5,579 nucleotides of DNA from Oxalobacteraceae bacterium (lineage in GTDB: Bacteria; Pseudomonadota; Gammaproteobacteria; Burkholderiales; Burkholderiaceae_D). The translations under genes and the position numbers were made by a program. Below, piece after piece: positions 1-5,330 of the stretch (the first letter of the stretch is position 1; every line of letters begins with the position of its first letter). Below the pieces are notes generated by a model. It saw only the letters and a list, made by a program, of their open reading frames with translations. It was not told the DNA's origin and did no database searches. The DNA lies in contig JAIXQV010000108.1 in the NCBI GenBank assembly GCA_027485535.1, positions 1 to 5,579 on the forward strand, in the 5' to 3' direction.

Positions 1-1466
1 GGCACCGTTGTCACGTCACCAGCCGCGAACACGCCCGGCACCGAGGTCTGACCCTTCGCGTCGACTTCGATCTCGCCTCGGTTCGAGAGCGCAACGGTAT
101 CTTTGATCCAGTCTGTATTCGGTAGTAGGCCAATCTGCACGAAAACACCTTCGACTTCGATCGCCTTCGACTCACCGCCCTTTCGATCGGTGTAGCGCAT
201 GCCGCTCACCTTATTGCCGTCGCCGGTCACTTCAGTGGTTTGCGCATTCGTGACCACGGTGACGTTTGACAGACTGCGCAGCTTCCGTTGCAAGACTTCA
301 TCGGCACGCAGCCTCGAGTCGAACTCAAGTAGCGTGACATGACCGACGATTCCAGCGAGATCAATTGCTGCCTCGACCCCTGAGTTCCCACCACCCACTA
401 CGGCGACGCGTTTGCCTTTAAACAAAGGGCCATCACAGTGCGGGCAATAGGCGACGCCCTTATTTCGATACTCGCGCTCACCTGGCACATTCAATTCTCG
501 CCAGCGTGCGCCCGTCGCAATGATCACGGACTTCGCCTTCAGGCTCGCGCCGCTTTCCAGCTTCACCTCTATCACATCACCAGGCACCAGAGCCGATGCG
601 CGCTGCAGATTCATCACGTCGACATCGTATTCATTCACATGCTGCTCAAGCGCTGCGACTAGCTTCGGGCCCTCCGTTTTTTTCACGGAGATAAAGTTCT
701 CAATTCCCATCGTGTCCAGCACCTGGCCACCAAAACGCTCAGCCACCAAACCGGTGCGAATGCCTTTGCGCGCCGCATAGATCGCCGCCGATGCGCCCGC
801 CGGTCCACCGCCAACGACCAATACATCGAATACTTTTTTCTTCGCGATTTTCTCCGCCGCGCGTGCAGCTGCGCCCGCGTCCAGCTTCGCGAGAATTTCT
901 TCGAGGTCCATGCGGCCCTGGCCGAAGTGCTGGCCGTTAAGGAAGATCGTCGGTACGGCCATGATTTTGCGCTCGTTCACTTCGTCTTGAAACAGTGCGC
1001 CATCGATCATCGTGTGACGAATGTTGGGATTAATCACCGACATCAGGTTCAATGCCTGCACGACGTCCGGGCAATTTTGGCATGAGAGTGAGATATACGT
1101 CTCGAACACATTCTCGCCTTGGAGGTTGCGAATCTGCTCGATCACCTCATCGCTGGCTTTCGGAGGATGGCCGCCCACTTGTAAGAGCGCCAGTACCAGC
1201 GACGTGAATTCATGACCCATCGGAATGCCTGCAAACCGTACGCCCATGTTGCTGCCCGCACGGTTCAATGCGAACGACGGCTTACGCTCGTTGTCGTTAT
1301 TTGATTCGCGATAAGACAGGCGCGTCGACAGCACAGTGATTTCCTGTAGCATCGTGCGCATCTCTTGCGACTTCTCGCTGTCATCGAGCGACGCAGTGAT
1401 CTCGACATCGTGGCTTACTTTGCCGAGATAGGCTTGCAATTGGTTCTTAATGGCGGCGTCTAGCAT
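1..1466 (-). CDS. ahpF: Alkyl hydroperoxide reductase subunit F (NADH:peroxiredoxin reductase), 3' end cut by window edge
   Basis: This cytoplasmic FAD flavoenzyme takes electrons from NADH and passes them through two disulfide centres to AhpC, keeping the peroxidase active. I translated it from ATG 1464-1466; 488 codons are visible and the frame is open to the edge. Visible parts in order: an N-terminal tandem thioredoxin-fold domain (about 1-200) with the CQNC redox centre at Cys129/Cys132, the same numbering as in E. coli; an FAD-binding GGGPAG motif at 219-224; the thioredoxin-reductase-like CPHC centre at Cys341/Cys344; an NADH-binding GGGNSG motif at 358-363; and the FAD-contacting AAGD motif ending at Asp484. 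The reading stops at ...GDVTTV, so by comparison with the 521-residue E. coli protein about 30 residues are missing. An AAGAGG ribosome site (1472-1477) lies 5 bases before the start. The gene follows ahpC by 75 bases and is probably co-transcribed with it. The assignment is very secure. Confidence 0.97.
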   Translation of the reverse strand, partial: MLDAAIKNQLQAYLGKVSHDVEITASLDDSEKSQEMRTMLQEITVLSTRLSYRESNNDNERKPSFALNRAGSNMGVRFAGIPMGHEFTSLVLALLQVGGHPPKASDEVIEQIRNLQGENVFETYISLSCQNCPDVVQALNLMSVINPNIRHTMIDGALFQDEVNERKIMAVPTIFLNGQHFGQGRMDLEEILAKLDAGAAARAAEKIAKKKVFDVLVVGGGPAGASAAIYAARKGIRTGLVAERFGGQVLDTMGIENFISVKKTEGPKLVAALEQHVNEYDVDVMNLQRASALVPGDVIEVKLESGASLKAKSVIIATGARWRELNVPGEREYRNKGVAYCPHCDGPLFKGKRVAVVGGGNSGVEAAIDLAGIVGHVTLLEFDSRLRADEVLQRKLRSLSNVTVVTNAQTTEVTGDGNKVSGMRYTDRKGGESKAIEVEGVFVQIGLLPNTDWIKDTVALSNRGEIEVDAKGQTSVPGVFAAGDVTTV

Positions 1467-1471
1467 AATGG

Positions 1472-1477
1472 CCTCTT
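1472..1477 (-). promoter_or_regulatory. Ribosome binding site of ahpF
   Basis: On the minus strand the sequence AAGAGG sits 5 bases upstream of ATG 1464-1466. It fixes the ahpF start and shows that the second gene has its own translation signal rather than depending on coupling to ahpC. Confidence 0.7.
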
Positions 1478-1496
1478 GAGCTTGAGTGATTCGAGT

Positions 1497-1518
1497 GGGC
1501 ACCGATTGCGCGGTGCCC
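1497..1518 (-). other. Intercistronic GC-rich hairpin between ahpC and ahpF
   Basis: Read on the minus (mRNA) strand, GGGCACCG and CGGTGCCC form a perfect 8-bp stem around the 6-base loop CGCAAT. The hairpin begins 23 bases after the ahpC stop codon and ends 30 bases before the ahpF start. No T-run follows it, so it is not a standard intrinsic terminator. A stable hairpin here could block 3' exonucleases and protect ahpC mRNA, or cause partial termination, either of which would give more AhpC than AhpF. The structure is visible directly; its role is inference. Confidence 0.6.
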
Positions 1519-1541
1519 GTTACTGCGGGGGGAGGAAAAAC

Positions 1542-2105
1542 TTAAATCTTGCCAACCAGATCCAGCGACGGCGACAGCGTCTCAGCACCTGGCGTCCATT
1601 TAGCCGGGCAAACCTGGCCTGGGTGAGCAGCGATGTATTGAGCAGCTTGTACTTTGCGCAGTAGTTCGTTCGCGTCGCGACCGATGCCATCGTCGTGAAT
1701 CTCGCAGATCTTGATCTGACCTTCTGGGTTGACCACGAAAGTGCCGCGGAGCGCGAGACCAGTCTCTTCCACCATGACTTCGAAGTTACGAGTGATCGCG
1801 CCGGTCGGGTCGCCCAACATCGGGTACCTGATCTTGCCGATAGTGTCTGAACTGTCGTGCCAAGCTTTGTGCGAGAAATGCGTGTCGGTCGACACGGCGT
1901 AGATCTCAACACCAAGCGACTTGAAGGTGTCGTAGTGATCAGCTAGGTCACCTAATTCGGTTGGGCAGACAAAGGTGAAATCAGCGGGGTAGAAAAACAC
2001 TACCGACCACTTGCCCTGCAGATCTGCGTCACTGATTGAGATGAATTTGCCATTGTGGAAAGCCTGCGCCTTGAATGGCTTGATGCTGGTATTGATGAGC
2101 GCCAT
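1542..2105 (-). CDS. ahpC: Alkyl hydroperoxide reductase subunit C (typical 2-Cys peroxiredoxin)
   Basis: AhpC is the cytoplasmic peroxidase that reduces H2O2, organic hydroperoxides and peroxynitrite, and is recycled by AhpF. From ATG 2103-2105 the protein has 187 residues, the same length as the E. coli enzyme. The peroxidatic Cys47 lies in the PxxxTxxC active site (Pro40, Thr44, Cys47; sequence YPADFTFVCPTELGD), and the resolving Cys166 lies in HPGQVCPAKW near the C-terminus. The GDPTGAITRNF stretch, the DGIGRD loop and the LDLVGKI tail are also E. coli-like. The frame is open a further 9 codons upstream (to 2132), but the internal ATG is preferred because the family begins M(A/S)LINT and a GGAG ribosome site lies just before it. 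It is the first gene of an ahpCF operon, under a control region with OxyR-like boxes. It shows no truncation or missing key residue. Confidence 0.98.
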   Translation of the reverse strand: MALINTSIKPFKAQAFHNGKFISISDADLQGKWSVVFFYPADFTFVCPTELGDLADHYDTFKSLGVEIYAVSTDTHFSHKAWHDSSDTIGKIRYPMLGDPTGAITRNFEVMVEETGLALRGTFVVNPEGQIKICEIHDDGIGRDANELLRKVQAAQYIAAHPGQVCPAKWTPGAETLSPSLDLVGKI

Positions 2106-2111
2106 GATTTT

Positions 2112-2116
2112 CTCCG
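2112..2116 (-). promoter_or_regulatory. Ribosome binding site deciding the ahpC start
   Basis: The minus strand reads TACGGAGAAAATC before ATG 2103-2105, placing GGAGA about 6 bases upstream. This supports the internal start and not the ATG 9 codons earlier (2130-2132). Confidence 0.75.
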
Positions 2117-2140
2117 TAAAGTTGATGAACAACGGAACGA

Positions 2141-2146
2141 ATCATA
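2141..2146 (-). promoter_or_regulatory. Predicted -10 box of the ahpC promoter
   Basis: The minus strand carries TATGAT, five of six matches to the sigma-70 -10 consensus. It would place the transcription start near 2134 and give an untranslated leader of about 29 bases. At the proper spacing there is only a poor -35 (TTCATT, around 2163-2168), as expected of a promoter that needs an activator. The -10 overlaps one of the two ATAG-N7-CTAT units. Confidence 0.5.
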
Positions 2147-2158
2147 GCTATCCGCTAT
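2144..2158 (-). promoter_or_regulatory. OxyR-like half operator overlapping the ahpC -10 box
   Basis: ATAG-N7-CTAT (minus strand ATAG cggatag CTAT) matches the conserved tetramers of one half of the OxyR operator and one of the two extra consensus bases in the spacer. Its overlap with the -10 box would suit repression or fine control rather than activation. It may alternatively pair with CTAT at 2174-2177 across an imperfect palindrome centred near 2166. The protein that binds is inferred. Confidence 0.4.
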
Positions 2159-2191
2159 CGAAAATGAAATTTGATAGTTTAGATTGATGTT

Positions 2192-2206
2192 ATAGCTTTC
2201 ACCTAT
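2192..2206 (-). promoter_or_regulatory. OxyR-like operator upstream of ahpC
   Basis: The minus strand reads ATAG gtgaaag CTAT, a full match to the OxyR half-operator consensus ATAGntnnnanCTAT. Its centre (2199) lies about 65 bases upstream of the predicted ahpC start, the usual recognition position for a LysR-family activator. A perfect partner unit at the standard 22-base offset is not present. The closest candidate is the degenerate stretch with CTAT at 2174-2177, near the -35. Peroxide-responsive control of ahpC by OxyR is established in other proteobacteria; here it is inferred from the motif. Confidence 0.6.
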
Positions 2207-2297
2207 TGTTACGAGTCCATCAATAGTTTTTAATGTTCCTGTATTTGCGAACTAAACATCCACAAAGAGGCAATTTTTTTCAGAACAACTTTTCGCC

Positions 2298-2303
2298 TAT
2301 ACT
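2298..2303 (+). promoter_or_regulatory. Possible -10 box for the Tim44-like gene
   Basis: TATACT has five of six matches to the -10 consensus and lies 71 bases before the gene at 2375. The -35 region at the right spacing is only a T-run (2274-2280) with little resemblance to TTGACA, so this is a weak prediction. Confidence 0.3.
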
Positions 2304-2365
2304 CGGCCCCACGCCGTAAATCCGGCAAAAGCAAATTCGCAGTACCCTTGTCGTTTCAGTGATCT

Positions 2366-2370
2366 GGAGG
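2366..2370 (+). promoter_or_regulatory. Ribosome binding site of the Tim44-like gene
   Basis: GGAGG (within CTGGAGG) lies 4 bases upstream of ATG 2375. It is a strong but closely spaced Shine-Dalgarno sequence and supports that start, as does the signal peptide that begins immediately after it. Confidence 0.8.
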
Positions 2371-2374
2371 TTTC

Positions 2375-3253
2375 ATGAAAAGGTTTTTGACGTTCCTGAT
2401 GGTGGCCTTGCTGGGTACCAGCGTCTTGATGGGTAGCGCGCAGGCAAAACGTCTCGGCGGTGGCGGGTCGATTGGCAAGTCATCACCGACGTACAGCCGG
2501 CAGGCTACGCCGCCGGCAAATCAGGCGGCCCCTGCGCAGCGTCCTGCACAACCCGCAGCGCCGGCACCGGCGAGCCCGTGGCGCGGCATTATCGGCGGCG
2601 CTTTGCTCGGCCTTGGTATCGGCGCGCTGCTGTCGCACTTTGGTTTGGGTGGCGCAGCGGCAGGCATGATTGGTACGCTGTTGATGATTGGTTTGCTCGC
2701 TGCTGCGGCCTTCTTCATCTACCGGATGATCAGCCGAAAGTCTCAGCCATCGCCGCTGCAACCTGCGTATGGCGGCCCGATGCAGCGTGAGCAGCTGTCT
2801 GAGCCTGCACGCACACCAGAAATCGGATCAGGCCTTGGTGACACGCAGCCCTCGACATGGCAGTCGACGCAGCCTGCACTGCCAGAGGGTTTTGATGCGA
2901 ACGGCTTTCTGCGTCACGCGAAAACCAACTTTATTCGCATGCAAGCCGCTTGGGACCGTGCTGATGTTAACGACATCCGAGAGTTCACTACCCCAGAGAT
3001 GTTTGGCGAATTGAAGATGCAGCTAACAGAGCGCGCTGCCGCCTCAAACACGACCGACGTGGTCAGTATCGAGGCAGAGATGCTTGGCGTTGAAACCAAT
3101 ACCGTCGAGCATATCGCCAGCGTACGCTTCCACGGCATGATCCGTGAAGATGTGGATGCACCGGTCGAACATTTCAGCGAGGTATGGATCTTGACCAAGC
3201 CGGTTACGGGCTCAGGGGGATGGTTGCTCGCAGGGATACAACAATCATCGTAG
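2375..3253 (+). CDS. Tim44-like domain protein, secreted or inner-membrane anchored
   Basis: The 292-residue protein begins with a clear Sec signal (MKR, a hydrophobic core at 4-19, then SAQA and likely cleavage after Ala24). A Gly-rich segment (GGGGSIG, 28-34) and an Ala/Pro/Gln-rich linker (38-68) follow. Next come two glycine-rich hydrophobic segments (about 70-88 and 97-116) that probably cross the inner membrane, a second low-complexity linker (123-170), and a folded C-terminal domain (about 173-290). This order is typical of bacterial proteins with a Tim44-like domain; the C-terminal part (FLRHAKTNFIRMQAAWDRAD onward) fits that family. In mitochondria Tim44 tethers the import motor, but the role of bacterial relatives is not settled, so no reaction is assigned. 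The gene is divergent from ahpC and ends before a strong terminator, which suggests a single-gene transcript. The family call is good and the function unknown. Confidence 0.85.
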   Translation: MKRFLTFLMVALLGTSVLMGSAQAKRLGGGGSIGKSSPTYSRQATPPANQAAPAQRPAQPAAPAPASPWRGIIGGALLGLGIGALLSHFGLGGAAAGMIGTLLMIGLLAAAAFFIYRMISRKSQPSPLQPAYGGPMQREQLSEPARTPEIGSGLGDTQPSTWQSTQPALPEGFDANGFLRHAKTNFIRMQAAWDRADVNDIREFTTPEMFGELKMQLTERAAASNTTDVVSIEAEMLGVETNTVEHIASVRFHGMIREDVDAPVEHFSEVWILTKPVTGSGGWLLAGIQQSS

Positions 3254-3262
3254 TCTGAAAGT

Positions 3263-3286
3263 AAGGGGCGCGTGTTTAGGCCCCTT
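3263..3286 (+). other. Hairpin just downstream of the Tim44-like gene
   Basis: AAGGGGC (3263-3269) pairs with GCCCCTT (3280-3286) around a 10-base loop, starting 9 bases after the stop codon. No T-run follows, so by itself it is not a canonical terminator. It may protect the mRNA 3' end or assist the true terminator 21 bases further on. Confidence 0.4.
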
Positions 3287-3307
3287 CCCCCAAGACCTTC
3301 TTGATTC

Positions 3308-3336
3308 AAGCCGCTCATTCCTTGAGCGGCTTTTTT
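3308..3336 (+). terminator. Intrinsic transcription terminator after the Tim44-like gene
   Basis: AAGCCGCTCA (3308-3317) and TGAGCGGCTT (3323-3332) form a perfect 10-bp stem with a 5-base loop, and the T-run extends through 3336. This is a textbook rho-independent terminator in the plus direction. It separates the Tim44-like gene from the transporter gene at 3369, which leaves only 32 bases for any transporter promoter downstream of it. Confidence 0.9.
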
Positions 3337-3368
3337 CTAGCGGGCTGACCCATGCAACGACCATCACC

Positions 3369-4382
3369 ATGAACCAACTGAATCGCACATCACTGCCACG
3401 ACAGGCCTCATGGGTGTTGGCGGCAGTTGCATTGTTATTGGTGTTGCACGCGGGCTTGATTGCGGCCCTGTACGCAGGACTACTAGTCTATGCCTTGGTG
3501 CACCTGCTCGCACCCAGACTTGCGCGCTTTATTGGTGGTCGGTCGGCGCGTGTGGTGGCTGTTGCAACGCTGAGCGGATCCATCGTGATGCTTCTGAGTG
3601 TCGGCGTTTGGTTGATCGCTTCGTTCTTTTTTTCGGAAGCGGGCAGTTTGCCGGTTTTGTTAAGAAAGCTGGTGGATCTGATTGAAGAGGCACGCGGGCA
3701 AATTCCGAGTTGGCTTGGTGCGTTACTGCCGCAAAGTGCAGAAGCGCTTCAACAGTGGTTGACGCAGTGGATGCGCGACCACGCCACGCAAGCGACACAG
3801 GTTGGCCAGCAGACGGGCCGTGTCTTTGTACAAATTTTGATTGGCATGGTGATCGGCGCGATGGCTGCGCTGTATGACACCACGCAAATACCAAGATTCA
3901 AGCCACTGGCAGCCGCATTGCACGAGCGCGTCGCCACGCTACACCAGTCATTCCGACGCGTTGTGTTTGCACAGGTCAGAATCGCCGCCATCAATGCCGC
4001 ATTTACAGCGATTTATCTGGCGCTCGTATTACCGCTGGCAGGCATCAAGCTGCCACTCGTGAAGACCATGATCTTGGTAACCTTTGTCGCCGGCTTACTG
4101 CCGGTGATCGGCAATCTGATCTCGAACTCTGTCATCGTGATGGTGAGCCTGTCTCATTCGCTTGCCGTGGCAATGGCGTCATTGCTCTTTCTGGTCACTA
4201 TTCACAAGTTGGAATACTTTCTCAACGCCAGAATTATCGGCAGTCAGATCAATGCCCGGGCTTGGGAGCTGCTGGCTGCCATGCTAGTGATGGAGGCATT
4301 GTTCGGCATACCCGGCGTCATCGCGGCGCCGGTGTTTTATGCCTACCTTAAGCACGAGCTACAGGTGGTGGATCTCGTCTGA
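3369..4382 (+). CDS. AI-2E (UPF0118/PerM) family inner-membrane transporter
   Basis: The 337-residue membrane protein is close to the usual family length of about 350. Hydrophobic segments lie near 15-48 (two helices) and 62-88. A mostly soluble, amphipathic stretch follows (about 89-148), then a helix near 150-168 and a cluster of helices from about 205 to 330. Family signatures near the C-terminus are KLEYFLNARIIGSQI (280-294) and LFGIPGVIAAP (311-321), the latter the conserved Gly-x-Pro-Gly re-entrant region. E. coli TqsA of this family exports autoinducer-2, but other members have been reported as Na+(Li+)/H+ antiporters, so the family name does not prove quorum-sensing transport; no luxS is visible here. 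The start at ATG 3369 lacks a good ribosome site and sits 32 bases after a terminator. It converges with terC, with a 59-base gap. The family is sure, the substrate unknown. Confidence 0.88.
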   Translation: MNQLNRTSLPRQASWVLAAVALLLVLHAGLIAALYAGLLVYALVHLLAPRLARFIGGRSARVVAVATLSGSIVMLLSVGVWLIASFFFSEAGSLPVLLRKLVDLIEEARGQIPSWLGALLPQSAEALQQWLTQWMRDHATQATQVGQQTGRVFVQILIGMVIGAMAALYDTTQIPRFKPLAAALHERVATLHQSFRRVVFAQVRIAAINAAFTAIYLALVLPLAGIKLPLVKTMILVTFVAGLLPVIGNLISNSVIVMVSLSHSLAVAMASLLFLVTIHKLEYFLNARIIGSQINARAWELLAAMLVMEALFGIPGVIAAPVFYAYLKHELQVVDLV

Positions 4383-4419
4383 CGATGAATAGCGTGCTTT
4401 GATAAAAGGAGTCCAGAAG

Positions 4420-4527
4420 ATGCTCGGCCCTGAGCAACAAGTTATGTCTTTTCATCACGTGCGTCATCTGCGATCGAGGCGATCAATTCAGCGGGTCGTG
4501 AAGAATGTCGTCGAAGTCGCAGATTGA
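4420..4527 (+). CDS. Possible 35-residue small protein after the transporter gene
   Basis: An open frame starts at ATG 4420, 37 bases after the transporter stop, and ends at TGA 4525-4527. Its best support is an AAAAGGAG ribosome site (4404-4411) with an ideal 8-base gap, much better than that of the transporter itself. The predicted peptide starts MLGPEQQVMSF, then becomes basic (an RHLRSRRSIQR stretch) and has no membrane segment or family I recognise. Most of it is antisense to the last codons of terC (from 4442), so its composition is constrained by that gene and the frame may be chance. A short inverted repeat (TGCTC/GAGCA, 4421-4436) overlaps its first codons. This is a candidate only. 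Confidence 0.2.
   Translation: MLGPEQQVMSFHHVRHLRSRRSIQRVVKNVVEVAD
4421..4436. other. Short inverted repeat between the convergent transporter and terC genes
   Basis: TGCTC and GAGCA form a 5-bp stem around a 6-base loop in the 59-base gap between two convergent stop codons. It could be a weak bidirectional terminator, but neither strand has a following T-run, so the case is thin. Confidence 0.2.
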
Positions 4528-5206
4528 TCATTTCAACAATCACCGCAAACGCCATCGCACTATAAATGTATCCCTTAGGAATATGTGTCCCAAACCCTTC
4601 TGCAATCAAGACGACACCAATCGCCACCAAGAATGCGAGTGCAAGCACTTTGAAAGTGGGGTGCGAGGAAACAAAGCGGCCAATCGCACCTGCGAACAGC
4701 ATCATTAGACCCACGGATACAACCACCGCAGCGACCATGATCTCAATACGATCGACCATGCCCACGGCAGTGATGATGGAATCCAGCGAGAAAACCAGAT
4801 CGATCAGCATGATTTGCAGAATCACTACCCCAAATGCAGCGTGCGCTACACCCTTACGTTGCTCGTGCGCGCCTTCCAGCATCTGGTGGATCTCGCCAAC
4901 ACTTTTCCAGAGCAAGAACAGCCCACCCAAAAGGAGCACCAGATCGCGCCCTGACAATGGATTTCCCATGATCTCAAACAGCGGTGAGGTCATGCCAATG
5001 ATCCAGCTAAGCATAAACAGCAAACCAACCCGCATGAACATCGCCGCGAACAGGCCGATCTTGCGCGCTAGTTCTCGCTGATGCGCAGGCAATTTGTCGA
5101 CCAGTATGGAAATGAAAATGACGTTATCAATGCCCAGCACTAATTCCAGCGCAGTCAGCGTCGCGAACGCAATCCAAGTATGCGGGTCGGAAAGCAACTC
5201 AATCAT
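4442..5206 (-). CDS. TerC family integral membrane protein (YgdQ-like)
   Basis: The 254-residue polytopic inner-membrane protein resembles E. coli YgdQ along its length. The two TerC signature segments are present: ELVLGIDNVIFIS (Glu21, Gly25, Asp27, Asn28) and DLVFSLDSIITAVGM (Asp136, Ser140, Asp142), whose acidic and polar residues inside membrane helices are thought to handle metal ions. About seven hydrophobic segments are visible, including VLLLGGLFLLW (90-100) and the C-terminal HIPKGYIYSAMAFAV region. A short basic tail (LRLRRHSSR) and an acidic end follow. TerC relatives are linked to tellurite resistance, and several export Mn2+; the substrate here is not known. The start at ATG 5204-5206 has AGGA about 8 bases upstream. 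It is divergent from an NhaR-like regulator, which could control it. No yybP-ykoY riboswitch is apparent in the 124-base leader region. The family is certain, the substrate open. Confidence 0.92.
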   Translation of the reverse strand: MIELLSDPHTWIAFATLTALELVLGIDNVIFISILVDKLPAHQRELARKIGLFAAMFMRVGLLFMLSWIIGMTSPLFEIMGNPLSGRDLVLLLGGLFLLWKSVGEIHQMLEGAHEQRKGVAHAAFGVVILQIMLIDLVFSLDSIITAVGMVDRIEIMVAAVVVSVGLMMLFAGAIGRFVSSHPTFKVLALAFLVAIGVVLIAEGFGTHIPKGYIYSAMAFAVIVEMINLRLRRHSSRPAELIASIADDARDEKT

Positions 5207-5292
5207 TAGTCATCCTAATCAGAAACAAATTTGCCAGAATTCTAACGAGGTATCTAACGTTGCGCCGAACAGCAGTATGTTGCTAATCCAAA

Positions 5293-5298
5293 GATAAT
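5293..5298 (+). promoter_or_regulatory. Possible -10 box of the NhaR-like gene
   Basis: GATAAT has five of six matches to the -10 consensus and lies 32 bases before the GTG start at 5331. No convincing -35 lies 16-18 bases upstream, so this is tentative. Confidence 0.25.
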
Positions 5299-5330
5299 CA
5301 GATCGACTCTTCGAAAAAACGGAACTAACA

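Noticed and set aside
438..780. Two overlapping plus-strand open frames of 74 and 86 codons inside ahpF
   Set aside because: They are antisense to the conserved central part of ahpF and have no recognisable features or convincing ribosome sites.
1520..1915. 131-codon open frame on the minus strand overlapping ahpC
   Set aside because: It is a shifted-frame shadow of ahpC, whose own frame has all catalytic residues and full length.
2106..2132. Nine-codon N-terminal extension of AhpC from the ATG at 2132
   Set aside because: The family starts at M(A/S)LINT, and the GGAG ribosome site lies inside the extension, placed for the start at 2105.
2914..3318. 134-codon minus-strand open frame across the Tim44-like gene end
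   Set aside because: It runs through the terminator hairpin and is antisense to the conserved Tim44 domain; the composition looks random.
4566..5081. 171-codon open frame on the plus strand, antisense to terC
   Set aside because: The peptide is rich in Ser, Thr, Pro and Ile with no domain, as expected from reading the reverse of a hydrophobic membrane protein gene. The terC frame has clear family motifs across the same bases.
5216..5302. Direct repeat TAATCAGA at 5216-5223 and 5295-5302
   Set aside because: Eight bases repeated in AT-rich DNA 79 bases apart, without dyad symmetry or a LysR T-N11-A layout, is not strong enough to call an operator.
5207..5330. yybP-ykoY (Mn2+) riboswitch upstream of terC
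   Set aside because: Such riboswitches precede some TerC genes, but I could not find the conserved motif elements or stems in this 124-base gap on the minus strand.
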